From: Ammoniphilus resinae
GTDB taxonomy: Bacteria; Bacillota; Bacilli; Aneurinibacillales; RAOX-1
Length of the DNA stretch: 64,000 nt
Direction: 5' to 3'
NCBI RefSeq assembly: GCF_017873965.1
Contig: NZ_JAGGKT010000001.1
Location: forward strand, 124,001 to 188,000
The notes beneath the pieces were generated by a model. It made no database searches, was not told the DNA's origin, and was given only the letters and a program-made list of their open reading frames with translations. The position numbers and the translations under genes were made by a program. This document shows positions 1-8,231 of this stretch, one piece after another. The number at the start of each line of letters is the position of its first letter. Position 1 is the first letter of the stretch.

Positions 1-711
1 ACGTCAAGAAGACAAGGTGGAAAAGGATTACTTGGCTGGTACAAAAAGATGCCTTGGGGCGATGTTCGCTTCTTAGCACCTATGATCGCTATGATCGGCT
101 TTATCCCAGCAGGTGCAGGTGGTATCGCTCAAAGTACGAACCAATTGGATCAGGTTGTTCACAATTCATTATGGATCACAGGGCACTTCCACTTAACATT
201 AGGGATCTCTGTTGCCCTTACCTTCTTCGGAATTAGTTACTGGTTGATCCCACACGTATCCAAACGTGTATTGACTCGCAAAATGAACAGATTTGGTGTT
301 GTTCAAACCATTCTTTGGACAGTAGGTATGATCTTTATGTCAGGTGCTATGCATACCGTTGGTTTGTTTGGCTCACCTCGTCGAACAGCCTTTACAACTT
401 ACTTTGATAACGCAACAGCATTAAGCTGGAATCCTTACATGACATTAATCGGACTCGGTGCAATCCTATTGGTAATCGCCGCCGTTATGCAAGTGTATGC
501 TGCATTCAACTTGATGTTCTTCGCACCAAAAGGTGAAGAGGAATTCCCAATCGCTGAAGCAGAAGTTGGTGACGTTACCGGGTATTGGACAGAGCGTTGG
601 GGACTATGGGTGGCTCTTCTGATCATCGTCGTTGCAATGGCTTATGTCATCCCTCTTACAGACATGATCGTAAATGCACCTCCAGGATCACCACCATTCA
701 AAACATGGTAA
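1..711 (+). CDS. b(o/a)3-type cytochrome c oxidase subunit I, C-terminal part (partial)
   Basis: The reading frame is open from the first base, so the gene begins upstream; about 236 C-terminal residues are visible. The piece carries the heme-copper oxidase signature H-N-x-x-W-x-x-G-H-F-H near bases 160-192. In this family the two histidines of G-H-F-H ligate the high-spin heme and the low-spin heme. About five hydrophobic segments follow, then a short Pro-rich end. The R-R-Q-G-G-K-G-L-L-G-W segment just before the first internal Met is typical of B-family (ba3-like) oxidases rather than aa3 oxidases. It is a terminal oxidase of the cytoplasmic membrane that reduces O2 and pumps protons. A SCO copper factor follows directly, as expected for an oxidase operon. 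Confidence 0.93.
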   Translation, partial: TSRRQGGKGLLGWYKKMPWGDVRFLAPMIAMIGFIPAGAGGIAQSTNQLDQVVHNSLWITGHFHLTLGISVALTFFGISYWLIPHVSKRVLTRKMNRFGVVQTILWTVGMIFMSGAMHTVGLFGSPRRTAFTTYFDNATALSWNPYMTLIGLGAILLVIAAVMQVYAAFNLMFFAPKGEEEFPIAEAEVGDVTGYWTERWGLWVALLIIVVAMAYVIPLTDMIVNAPPGSPPFKTW

Positions 712-745
712 TCAATCTTTTGATCTTGGGAAAATAACTAGTGAT

Positions 746-777
746 AAAGAGATAGCTCAAGGTGCGGCTATCTCTTT
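746..777 (+). terminator. Hairpin after oxidase subunit I
   Basis: An 11-bp perfect stem (AAAGAGATAGC with GCTATCTCTTT) lies just after the oxidase stop. The T tract after it is short, so it may terminate only partly or act as a processing hairpin before the SCO gene. Confidence 0.6.
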
Positions 778-804
778 ACTATAATAGATTTGGAAGTGAT
801 CATT

Positions 805-1437
805 ATGATCAAGAGTTCAACGAATAAAATCGCACTTATTCTTGTTTTGTTATTTGGATGTATCTTGTTTTATGTAGGAACTGACGGGCTCAATGCTTTT
901 ACGGCAGAAGCTGCAAGAGTGAATAGACTCGTTGATGAACAGCCTAAGTTTCCGAATGTTACCTTCGAGGACAGCAAAGGACGAAACTACTCCATTTCCG
1001 AATTTGAAGGTAAGTATGTTTTAATCACCTTTTTATATACGTCCTGTACTACGGTTTGTCCACAATTAGAGATGAATATGTCACAGGTTTACCAACAAAT
1101 CCCAAAAGAATATATGGGGAAAGACATTGTCTTTCTGAGCATTAGTTTCGATCCAACCCGGGATGACCCGGCAACATTAGATAAGTATAAAGATTATTTT
1201 AAAAGTGATGGAGAAACTTGGAGAATGGCAAGGATTCCAAACAAGGCGGAACTGGATGCATTGTTAAAGGCCTTTGGTGTCATTGTTATTCCTGATGGAT
1301 ATGGAAATTTCACGCATAATTCTGCGTTTTATTTGGTTGATAAAAAGGGTAGTTTAATGAATGTACTGGATTATAAAAAGGTAGATGAAGCTGCAGACAA
1401 GATTGTAAAGATCTTGGATGGTGAAAAGGGGGCGTAA
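805..1437 (+). CDS. SCO1/SenC family copper chaperone
   Basis: This is a membrane-anchored thioredoxin-fold protein that delivers copper to, or reduces, the CuA site of cytochrome c oxidase. An N-terminal hydrophobic anchor spans about residues 9-25. The copper-binding C-x-x-x-C is at residues 81 and 85 (T-S-C-T-T-V-C-P), and the third ligand His lies in N-F-T-H-N-S-A-F. The 210-residue length is normal for the family. I chose the ATG at 805 over an upstream TTG because GGAAG lies 8 bases before it. It follows oxidase subunit I and precedes a membrane protein by 3 bases, so it is an oxidase maturation gene. Confidence 0.93.
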   Translation: MIKSSTNKIALILVLLFGCILFYVGTDGLNAFTAEAARVNRLVDEQPKFPNVTFEDSKGRNYSISEFEGKYVLITFLYTSCTTVCPQLEMNMSQVYQQIPKEYMGKDIVFLSISFDPTRDDPATLDKYKDYFKSDGETWRMARIPNKAELDALLKAFGVIVIPDGYGNFTHNSAFYLVDKKGSLMNVLDYKKVDEAADKIVKILDGEKGA

Positions 1438-1440
1438 TCT

Positions 1441-2034
1441 ATGACACAAGTGTTTTATGGATTACTGCTTTATATCTTCTTAGCCATGCCTCCTGTGGTG
1501 CATTTTTTGGAATCGATCATGGTCTTGCATATGCATATGCAGATGCCCATGTTAGTAGCTTCCGGATTTTTTATGGCACCATTTTTTCAAAAGCGATTCC
1601 CCCAATTTTTTAGCAAATGGAATGGGGATGGGGTTCCAGGGATTGTTTTATTTTCAATTATCATGGTCTACTGGACAATTCCACGAACGATGGATGAAGC
1701 GTTGACGATCCCTGCCGTAGAACTTTTTAAATTCATTAGCATACCGTTCCTAGCTGGTGTTCCTTTGCGAGACAGCTGGATGAAGCTCAGCAAATGGGGA
1801 CGACATGTGGTACTGATTGGTTTCACCCTCTTGTTTATTGTTATGGGATTGTTATATGTACTTACCCCAGTGCAATTATGTAACAGCTATTTAGTGATTG
1901 ATCAATTCACCCTAGGTTGGGGATTCTTGACAACAAGTATAGGAATGATTGTCTATTTAATCTACGCCTTTGTTGTTGACCCATCGAAATATGAAGGGAT
2001 TCCACCAGAAGATATGAGCTCATCCGATGAATAG
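1441..2034 (+). CDS. Multi-pass membrane protein of the oxidase operon (CtaG-like)
   Basis: A 197-residue protein with about six hydrophobic segments. An H-M-H-M-Q-M-P-M motif in the first third is rich in Met and His, as seen in the CtaG/DUF1404-like membrane proteins linked to oxidase copper assembly. It starts 3 bases after the SCO stop behind a GGGGG ribosome binding site, so the two are co-translated. Role in copper insertion or oxidase assembly is inferred from the Met/His cluster and the position; I cannot place it in a named family with certainty. The C-terminal tail is short and acidic, and its last codons also form the operon terminator. Confidence 0.7.
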   Translation: MTQVFYGLLLYIFLAMPPVVHFLESIMVLHMHMQMPMLVASGFFMAPFFQKRFPQFFSKWNGDGVPGIVLFSIIMVYWTIPRTMDEALTIPAVELFKFISIPFLAGVPLRDSWMKLSKWGRHVVLIGFTLLFIVMGLLYVLTPVQLCNSYLVIDQFTLGWGFLTTSIGMIVYLIYAFVVDPSKYEGIPPEDMSSSDE

Positions 2035-2048
2035 GGATGAGCTTTTTG
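2017..2048 (+). terminator. Intrinsic terminator overlapping the end of the oxidase operon
   Basis: A 9-bp perfect stem AGCTCATCC / GGATGAGCT followed by TTTT. The left arm lies inside the last codons and the stop codon sits in the loop, so the terminator is built into the coding end. Confidence 0.85.
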
Positions 2049-2055
2049 TTGTTAG

Positions 2056-2383
2056 CGGACCTATGTCCGGATGGGCAGCAATTCCGGGGAATTTCCGACA
2101 AATAAGGGCTCTGGGGTCCGCCTAGGGTCCGCCAGGAGTCCAGGCGGACAGAGGAGCCGCTATTTCAGTCAAAGCCCCATTCCAATGGGGTCAAGCGGAC
2201 TCAGCGGACGCTATTTGCCTCAAATCTGAGAGAATTTGACCCGTAAAGGGGAAATAGCGGCTTCTGGGTCCGGATGGCTATCAAATTCAGGGGATTTTCG
2301 AGGAATAAGGGCTCTGAGGTCCGCCTAGAGGCCGTCAAGAGGGCAGGCGGACAGAGAAGCCGCTATTCCAGTCAAATCCCCTA
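2056..2383. repeat. Intergenic palindromic repeat block (GCGGAC / AATAAGGG family), two tandem copies
   Basis: No gene lies here. Two similar units begin at 2101 and 2304, each about 78 bases. Each starts AATAAGGGCTCTG, contains GTCCGCC facing GGCGGACAGAG, and ends AGCCGCTATT, so each can fold back on itself. A divergent half unit lies between them. Related sequence recurs near 24.9, 37.6 and 60.95 kb. It looks like a dispersed intergenic repeat; function unknown. Confidence 0.75.
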
Positions 2384-3043
2384 TTAGGAGATCAATTTAA
2401 AGAATCCAATCATCACTAGAATGATGCCTGGAATAAAGGATAGAAGCTGTAATTTTTTCACTTTGGCAAGGGTAAATCCAACTTTCATTCCGAAGGAAAT
2501 GAGCAAGAAATTAAAAATGGAAACAGAAGCTGCGGTGAGCCAAGGGGAGAACCCCAATAAGGAAGCACCGAACCCTGCACCAAAGGCATCCAAGGATAAG
2601 GCAGTCCCTAGCAAAACAGCTTCAAAGCCCGTAATCGTCCCCGACCGATCCACGTCAGCCGCAGAAGGCATTCTTAAAATTTGAATGACAAGCCCAAAAG
2701 TTTTAATATTTATTTTTAAAACCTGTGTAGGGGTATCGTGATTGGGTGGATGCTCAGAAGCTGTGGTAGTCTCCTTACTACGAAAAAATTGGACGAGCGT
2801 CCAGCAACCAACAATAATTAAGATCCAACCGCCTATGTTTCTTTGCGTATCCACATTTGTAAAACTCGCTAACCACTCCCCGAGCCCCATAGAAAGTAAA
2901 ATCATTAGACTGGAACAGAAAGTAATGATAAGAACAGAGAAAGCGGGAATCCTAATTTTCCTTAATCCATAACTCAAACCTACCCCAAAACCATCCAAGC
3001 TCACTGCAAAGGCTAGTGCAAAAAGGGAGAGATAAGCAAACAC
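2384..3043 (-). CDS. ytaF: YtaF family sporulation membrane protein (MntP-like fold)
   Basis: A 219-residue membrane protein with about six transmembrane segments arranged as two related halves. Each half carries the S-L-D-x-F-G motif of the MntP/YtaF superfamily (A-V-S-L-D-G-F-G near the start, A-L-S-L-D-A-F-G in the second half). The Asp residues are conserved in this cation-transporter fold. The protein matches YtaF, found in spore formers and annotated as a sporulation membrane protein, better than MntP, because of its length and the polar central linker. Transport substrate is not established. It stands alone on the minus strand and ends against the repeat block. Confidence 0.85.
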   Translation of the reverse strand: MFAYLSLFALAFAVSLDGFGVGLSYGLRKIRIPAFSVLIITFCSSLMILLSMGLGEWLASFTNVDTQRNIGGWILIIVGCWTLVQFFRSKETTTASEHPPNHDTPTQVLKINIKTFGLVIQILRMPSAADVDRSGTITGFEAVLLGTALSLDAFGAGFGASLLGFSPWLTAASVSIFNFLLISFGMKVGFTLAKVKKLQLLSFIPGIILVMIGFFKLIS

Positions 3044-3205
3044 CGTGCCACTTCCTAACTAAAGAATTTTGACTACGGTAATATATTCAAAAAGCAGGCT
3101 AGTGTTTCCGAAAGGGCGAACGGCTTGATTTTAATTTCTTATTCCGCATGTTTCTTCCAGTTTGAGTCATCCTATATTTGAAAAGGTCAAGAGGAGGGAT
3201 GAACG

Positions 3206-3376
3206 ATGTACGAAACAGATGAATGGTATTTCCAGTATGAACTGGGGGTTAAGCCGAAAAGAACAAGGAATCCTTACACAACGATGAACGACGTGAACAA
3301 TCAGCAAACCATGGCGGATACCGAGGATCTTTTTGACACGGACACTGTTGGAAACAAAGTGGATAACCAGTTGTAA
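3206..3376 (+). CDS. Small acidic hypothetical protein (56 aa)
   Basis: An ATG with a near-ideal AGGAGGG eight bases upstream opens a 56-codon frame ending TAA, followed by a terminator. The product begins M-Y-E-T-D-E-W-Y-F-Q-Y and is rich in Asp, Asn and Thr with no hydrophobic segment, so it is a small soluble acidic protein. I do not recognise a family. The good ribosome binding site, start and terminator make a real gene likely. It sits between ytaF and a divergent dehydrogenase and may belong to the spore-specific small proteins, but that is only a guess from the neighbourhood. Confidence 0.65.
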   Translation: MYETDEWYFQYELGVKPKRTRNPYTTMNDVNNQQTMADTEDLFDTDTVGNKVDNQL

Positions 3377-3403
3377 AAATAGAGCGTGAGCATATTCGCA
3401 TGC

Positions 3404-3445
3404 AATAGAATGGGAGAGTGCACAGTGCACTTTTCCTATTTTCAT
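3404..3445 (+). terminator. Terminator after the 56-aa gene
   Basis: An imperfect long stem with arms AATAG..GTGCAC and GTGCAC..CTATT is followed by TTTC. Confidence 0.6.
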
Positions 3446-3471
3446 TTTTCTCCCCATTTCTCTCATTTCTA

Positions 3472-3500
3472 TTGTTTAATTATTCTCCGAATCATATAAT
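3472..3500 (+). promoter_or_regulatory. Sigma-A type promoter for the tartrate dehydrogenase family gene
   Basis: TTGTTT and TATAAT are separated by exactly 17 bases. The start codon of the dehydrogenase is 63 bases downstream. The -10 matches the consensus perfectly; the -35 matches at four positions. Confidence 0.6.
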
Positions 3501-3563
3501 ATTAATTAATTAATAGATTATTTTTGCCTGACCCAAAAATCATCAGAATGGAGACCGATACAA

Positions 3564-4628
3564 ATGAGAAAAATTCAACTAGCAGTCGTACCTGGGGATG
3601 GAGTTGGCAAAGAAGTCGTGCCAGCAGCAATAGATGTTCTTCATACTGTAGCTGAAGTACATGGAGGATTCCAATTTGAATTTACTGAATTCCCGTGGAA
3701 TAGTGACTATTATGTAGAACATGGGAAAATGATGCCGGATGACGGAATTAATATTTTGAGCGCTTATGAAGGGGTTTTCTTAGGGTCGATCGGGAATGCT
3801 AAATTAGTTCCAGACCGTGTTTCTACATGGGATTTCATTATTAAGATTCGCCGGGAATTTGAGCAATCGATCAATCTTCGTCCAGCAAAATATTTCAAAG
3901 GGTTGAAATCCCCGCTAGTCAATCCGCGTGATTTTGATTTGGTTGTTGTTCGCGAAAATAGTGAAGGGGAATACAGCCAGGTTGGTGGACGGATTTATAA
4001 AGGGGAAGACGAGCTTGCTATTCAAAATGCCATCTTCTCTCGGAAAGGCTCCGAAAGAGCCATGCGTTTCGCCTTTGAATTGGCAAGAAAGCGCAGAAAT
4101 CATGTGACAAGTGCTACCAAATCCAATGGAATCTTCCACTCAATGCCATTCTGGGATGAGGTATTTGACGAAGTTAAAAAGGATTATCAAGATGTTGATA
4201 CGGCGGCGTATCATATTGATGCCCTAACAGCCTATTTTGTAACACGTCCGGAAACATTGGATGTCGTTGTAGCCAGTAACCTATTTGGTGATATTTTAAG
4301 TGATTTGGGTGGGGCAATCCTTGGAAGCATCGGAATTGCTCCAGCTGCAAATATTAACTTAAACGGAAAATATCCGTCCATGTTTGAGCCAGTACACGGT
4401 TCCGCACCGGATATATACGGAAAAGGAATTGCTAATCCGATTGGACAAATTTGGACAGCAAAAATGATGCTTGACCAATTTGGCTTTGAGGATGCAGGAA
4501 GTCTTTTACTAGATTCCATTGGAGATGTCATCGAATCCGGCTTCGTCACCCCAGATCTTGGTGGAAAGGCAAGCACGACAGAAGTGGCCGAAGAGATTGC
4601 TAGGATCTTTAAAGAGAAAGCGAAGTAA
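3564..4628 (+). CDS. Tartrate dehydrogenase/decarboxylase-type enzyme (isocitrate/isopropylmalate dehydrogenase family)
   Basis: A 354-residue NAD(P)-dependent beta-decarboxylating dehydrogenase. Family marks are the N-terminal P-G-D-G-V-G-K-E, the substrate-binding V-V-R-E-N-S-E-G-E-Y-S, S-A-T-K-S-N-G-I, the metal-binding N-L-F-G-D-I-L-S-D, and the nucleotide-binding P-V-H-G-S-A-P-D. The R-E-N-S-E-G-E-Y form and length fit tartrate dehydrogenase/decarboxylase and D-malate dehydrogenase better than LeuB. The exact substrate (tartrate, D-malate or a related 2-hydroxy diacid) cannot be read from sequence. GGAG lies about 10 bases before the ATG. It is a single-gene unit with its own promoter and a strong terminator. 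Confidence 0.85.
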   Translation: MRKIQLAVVPGDGVGKEVVPAAIDVLHTVAEVHGGFQFEFTEFPWNSDYYVEHGKMMPDDGINILSAYEGVFLGSIGNAKLVPDRVSTWDFIIKIRREFEQSINLRPAKYFKGLKSPLVNPRDFDLVVVRENSEGEYSQVGGRIYKGEDELAIQNAIFSRKGSERAMRFAFELARKRRNHVTSATKSNGIFHSMPFWDEVFDEVKKDYQDVDTAAYHIDALTAYFVTRPETLDVVVASNLFGDILSDLGGAILGSIGIAPAANINLNGKYPSMFEPVHGSAPDIYGKGIANPIGQIWTAKMMLDQFGFEDAGSLLLDSIGDVIESGFVTPDLGGKASTTEVAEEIARIFKEKAK

Positions 4629-4635
4629 AAAGTGG

Positions 4636-4673
4636 AATGCGGGGTCAGGCCTAGGTCTGACCCCGCATTTTTA
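4636..4673 (+). terminator. Strong terminator carrying the GGGGTCAG/CTGACCCC repeat motif
   Basis: Thirteen-base arms (AATGCGGGGTCAG and CTGACCCCGCATT) enclose a short loop and are followed by TTTTTAT. The core matches the dispersed GGGGTCAGACCCC palindrome family seen at 22506, 22575 and 56884. Confidence 0.88.
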
Positions 4674-4677
4674 TTCG

Positions 4678-4885
4678 GCCGCAGATCCACTTTAATTGGA
4701 TTTTCTCCACTTAACATGTCTTCATGGGGTAAAAATCCTCTCAATAATTGGAGAAAATCCACTTAAGCTTGTTACAAAGGGCCAAGGACAGCATTTTAAA
4801 AGGTTCAAGTGGAGAATCTCCAACTATACGGCCTATCTGAAGGGGGATTTATCGGCTTAATTGGTCTTCTTCCACCTACTCGTCT
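4678..4885. repeat. Intergenic repeat block (GGATTTTCTCCACTT family)
   Basis: Several direct and inverted copies of a short unit are visible: a TTGGATTTTCTCCACTTAA form, its inverse with GGAGAAAATCCACTTAAG, and a further CAAGTGGAGAATCTCC. A related block lies at 61035-61235. No gene is present from 4629 to 5019; the remaining 130 bases hold only the FtsH leader. Confidence 0.6.
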
Positions 4886-5019
4886 CTTTTAGTCCCCCTC
4901 ATAAACCCAACCAACCTTAAGGGTTACCACTGTCACACAAAATACAACACTACTATACGTAACCCCCTTTTTCTGGTGATAGAATAGGATTGAAACCGAC
5001 CTCAAAAGGAGAACCAAGT

Positions 5020-6852
5020 ATGAAGGGGTTAAAAAATACAAACCAAACCTATTTCTATTTAATCATTGCAATCATTGGTGTGATGATTCTGAATGCCTTT
5101 TTCTTTCCTCTATTCGAAGAGCCGAAGATCACCCCAGTTGACTATGGAACATTCTTGACCCAAATCGAAAATGGGAAGGTAAAACAGGTACAAATTCAGG
5201 ACACTGAAATAAGTTATGTGGCTATTAGTGAACAGGGGTATGAGTCCACGTACGTAACGGGACGGATGGATGATCCGGAGTTAGTTAATCGACTGCATAA
5301 TGCCAAGGTGGAATTTACGCGGATTATTCCAAAAGAAAATTCTTCATTCTTTAACTTTATTTTAACCTGGCTGTTCCCATTGTTGGTCATGTTTTGGCTC
5401 TTTCAGCTTTTTTCTCAACGCATGATCAACAAACCTGGAGGGATGGGGAATGGTCCTTCCTATGGAAAGAGCAACGCAAAGATTTACATGAAGACGGATA
5501 CGGGCAAATCTTTTGCAGATGTGGCAGGGCAGGATGAGGCGAAAGAGGCTCTGTTAGAAATTGTGGATTTCCTGCATCACCCGGAAAAATATCAGGAGGT
5601 AGGTGCAAAGGTTCCCAAAGGTGTTTTGTTAGTGGGGCCGCCTGGAACCGGAAAAACGCTCATTGCAAAGGCCGTTGCTGGAGAATCCAAGGTTCCTTTC
5701 TTTTCCATTACGGGTTCGGAGTTTGTTGAGATGTTCGTTGGGATGGGTGCAGCAAGGGTGAGGGATTTATTTAAGCAAGCACAAGAAAATGCTCCCTGCA
5801 TTGTTTTTATCGATGAATTTGATGCGATTGGAAAGAGCCGCAATGCCTCCTCTCTCAATGGCAACGACGAGCGGGAACAAACATTGAATCAGCTTTTGGC
5901 AGAAATGGATGGGTTTGATGCGGATAAAGGGATCGTAATTCTGGCGGCAACGAATCGTCCAGAAATCTTGGATAAAGCCCTGCTAAGACCGGGTCGATTT
6001 GATCGGAGGATCCCTATAGAGTTGCCAGACTTACAGGGGCGGGGAGCAATTTTGAAGGTTCACGGGAACAAAGTGAAGCTAGCTTTGGACGTTGATCTTC
6101 ACGCGATTGCCAAGGCGACACCGGGTGCCTCCGGAGCCGATTTAGCAAACATCATCAATGAGGGAGCGCTTCGAGCAGTCCGATTTGGCCGCAAACAGGT
6201 TTTGCAAAGCGACCTAGAGGAGGCGGTGGAATTAGTAATCGCGGGATATCAAAGAAAGAACGCCGTCATTCCGATGAAGGATAAATTAAAAATTGCCTAT
6301 CATGAGATTGGACATGCTTTGGTTGCTGCCAGACAAAGCGAGACTGCCTTAGTGCACAAGATCACCATCGTTCCGCGTACATCTGGATCTTTGGGATATA
6401 CCATGCAGGTTGAGCAAGAAGAACATGTTTTAATGACTAAGGAACAGGCCCTAGAAAAAATCACGACCCTCATGGGTGGACGTGCGGCAGAGGAATTGGT
6501 TTTTCATTCCATTACTTCTGGTGCCTCCAATGATATTGAACAGGCGACCCGTATTGCCCGCGCGATGGTAACCAGATTTGGAATGAGTGAAACATTTGGC
6601 ATGATGGCTCTGGAAGCCGTTAATAACCCTTATTTGGGAGAGCATTCTACGCTCTTGGTATCTGCAGAAACCGCCTCAAAAATCGATGAAGAGGTGCTTC
6701 AGATTATTAAGTCTTCCTATCAAAAAGCTACGCAAATTTTGCAGGAAAACATGGATATCCTACATCAATTGGCCAACTCACTTCTTGAGAAAGAGACGAT
6801 GACCGGGGAGGAATTTATGACTTGTTTAACAGAAGAAAAGGTTACAGCATAA
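5020..6852 (+). CDS. FtsH-like ATP-dependent membrane zinc metalloprotease (paralogue)
   Basis: A 610-residue AAA protease that extracts and degrades membrane and regulatory proteins. Two N-terminal transmembrane helices (about residues 10-28 and 108-130) flank an extracytoplasmic domain. The AAA module follows: Walker A G-P-P-G-T-G-K-T, pore loop F-V-G-M-G-A, Walker B I-V-F-I-D-E-F-D, and an arginine-finger region L-R-P-G-R-F-D-R-R. The zinc site is H-E-I-G-H, with the third ligand Asp in A-S-N-D-I-E-Q-A-T. Most FtsH proteins have H-E-A-G-H and F-V-G-V-G-A, so these small changes plus the lack of usual FtsH neighbours suggest a second copy. The ATG at 5020 follows AAAGGAGA; an upstream in-frame TTG lacks a site. 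Confidence 0.93.
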   Translation: MKGLKNTNQTYFYLIIAIIGVMILNAFFFPLFEEPKITPVDYGTFLTQIENGKVKQVQIQDTEISYVAISEQGYESTYVTGRMDDPELVNRLHNAKVEFTRIIPKENSSFFNFILTWLFPLLVMFWLFQLFSQRMINKPGGMGNGPSYGKSNAKIYMKTDTGKSFADVAGQDEAKEALLEIVDFLHHPEKYQEVGAKVPKGVLLVGPPGTGKTLIAKAVAGESKVPFFSITGSEFVEMFVGMGAARVRDLFKQAQENAPCIVFIDEFDAIGKSRNASSLNGNDEREQTLNQLLAEMDGFDADKGIVILAATNRPEILDKALLRPGRFDRRIPIELPDLQGRGAILKVHGNKVKLALDVDLHAIAKATPGASGADLANIINEGALRAVRFGRKQVLQSDLEEAVELVIAGYQRKNAVIPMKDKLKIAYHEIGHALVAARQSETALVHKITIVPRTSGSLGYTMQVEQEEHVLMTKEQALEKITTLMGGRAAEELVFHSITSGASNDIEQATRIARAMVTRFGMSETFGMMALEAVNNPYLGEHSTLLVSAETASKIDEEVLQIIKSSYQKATQILQENMDILHQLANSLLEKETMTGEEFMTCLTEEKVTA

Positions 6853-6885
6853 GGCTGACTCCATTAGGCTGGGGTTCGGCCTTTT
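6851..6885 (+). terminator. Terminator after the FtsH-like gene
   Basis: An imperfect stem AAGGCTGACTCC with GGGGTTCGGCCTT, followed by TTTT, begins at the stop codon. Confidence 0.65.
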
Positions 6886-6976
6886 GGTCTTAAAATATTG
6901 TATTTTAGAATTGTTTGAAAATATTGATTAGCAAGCACTGCCATGGTAGTATTTGCATAGGAGAGGAGGTAGACTA

Positions 6977-7930
6977 TTGATTCTTTTATCCTTTGATAAG
7001 GTAGATAGAACAGCTATCCAGAAGTTGGAACTTGAAATCGGCCAGGAAATGATGATTAAAGATATTCGAAAAGGTGTTGAGGATCCAATGGCTAAAGCCG
7101 ATATCCTTATTGGATTCGGCCCCACTTTAGATGCTCTGACCGAGGAAGTATTAGAAAAGTTTGATCAGCTGAAGTGGATCCACACATTAACAGCTGGGGT
7201 GGAAACACTACCTTTTGAAGTTCTGAAGAAGAGGAACATTATTGTGACAAACTCCAGAGGAGTTCACGGAAAGCAAATTTCTGAACAAGTCCTTGGTATG
7301 ATGCTTTCTTTTTCAAGAGGACTGCATGTGAATTTAAAAAATCAAATGAATGCGAAGTGGGACCGAAAATATAAATGGAGTGAAATCCATGGAAAAACCC
7401 TCTGCATTATCGGGGCCGGAAGTATTGGGAAAGAGGTCGCCCGGAAAGCTAAGGCGTTTGATATGAAAGTAATCGGGGTAAAGAGGAATATTAGCGAGTT
7501 AGATCATTTCGATCAGATTATTGATCATAAAGGACTCGATGAAGCCCTAAAGGTAAGTGATTATATTCTCGTTCTTACTCCTTTAACGCCAGAAACCTAT
7601 CACTTCATTGGGACGAGGGAATTCCAACTAATGAAGGAGAGTGCCATCTTCCTTAATTTTGCACGTGGTGACGTTGTAGATGAGGAGGCCTTGATTCAGG
7701 CGTTGAATGAAAGAATGATAGGCGGGGCAGGACTAGATGTTTTTCATCAAGAACCGCTACCACCTGACAGCCCTCTTTGGTCCATGGAAAATGTTCTGAT
7801 CTCGCCACACACCTCTGGAATATCGGAACAGCCACTTTCGCGGGAGCTAGAATTGTTTAAACAGCTTTATTTTTCTTATCAGAAAGGAGAAAGTCTGGCT
7901 AATAGGGTAGATCTTTCAAGACAATATTGA
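6977..7930 (+). CDS. D-2-hydroxyacid dehydrogenase (NAD-binding)
   Basis: A 317-residue enzyme of the D-isomer-specific 2-hydroxyacid dehydrogenase family, which interconverts 2-oxo and 2-hydroxy acids. The Rossmann motif G-A-G-S-I-G is near residue 145. The catalytic Arg is in N-F-A-R-G-D-V-V-D, the Glu in H-Q-E-P-L-P and the His in S-P-H-T-S-G, giving the complete Arg-Glu-His set. I set the start at a TTG six bases after a perfect AGGAGGT; the longer frame reads through that site. Substrate unknown. It lies between the FtsH-like gene and the sugar-acid operon but has its own terminator before gntR, so a link to that operon is only possible. Confidence 0.87.
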   Translation: MILLSFDKVDRTAIQKLELEIGQEMMIKDIRKGVEDPMAKADILIGFGPTLDALTEEVLEKFDQLKWIHTLTAGVETLPFEVLKKRNIIVTNSRGVHGKQISEQVLGMMLSFSRGLHVNLKNQMNAKWDRKYKWSEIHGKTLCIIGAGSIGKEVARKAKAFDMKVIGVKRNISELDHFDQIIDHKGLDEALKVSDYILVLTPLTPETYHFIGTREFQLMKESAIFLNFARGDVVDEEALIQALNERMIGGAGLDVFHQEPLPPDSPLWSMENVLISPHTSGISEQPLSRELELFKQLYFSYQKGESLANRVDLSRQY

Positions 7931-8022
7931 TCGAGTACATAAAAAACGCAAACGTCAAATGGAGCTTTATCTATTAGAGTTTTATAATTTAAATCTATAG
8001 ATAAAAAAATAATAGTATGTTT

Positions 8023-8063
8023 TAAAAGGCATCAGGAATGTGTCCCTGAATGCCTTTTTATTT
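8023..8063 (+). terminator. Terminator downstream of the 2-hydroxyacid dehydrogenase
   Basis: Stem AAAAGGCATCAGG with CCTGAATGCCTTTT (one bulge) followed by TATTTTC. Confidence 0.8.
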
Positions 8064-8083
8064 TCACTACGAAAGATGTAATA

Positions 8084-8105
8084 ATTAATAAAAAATTTTA
8101 TTAAT
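8084..8105. promoter_or_regulatory. 22-bp perfect palindrome upstream of gntR (possible operator)
   Basis: Arms ATTAATAAAA and TTTTATTAAT with a two-base centre lie about 130 bases before the gntR start. The A+T content makes chance palindromes likely, but a GntR dimer site is expected here. Confidence 0.35.
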
Positions 8106-8231
8106 TATGATTGAAGATCAGATGATTATTTGTTAATATTTTAAACATAAGATGAATGATGAATAATATAATATGGAAATTCATCCTATGTTTGTACGGT
8201 TGAGAGGGAGTTATTGAAAGGTGTTCATAAG

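Noticed and set aside
2101..2383. CRISPR-like array from the tandem units at 2.1-2.4 kb
   Set aside because: Only two long units with no regular spacers or cas genes; they are palindromic intergenic repeats.
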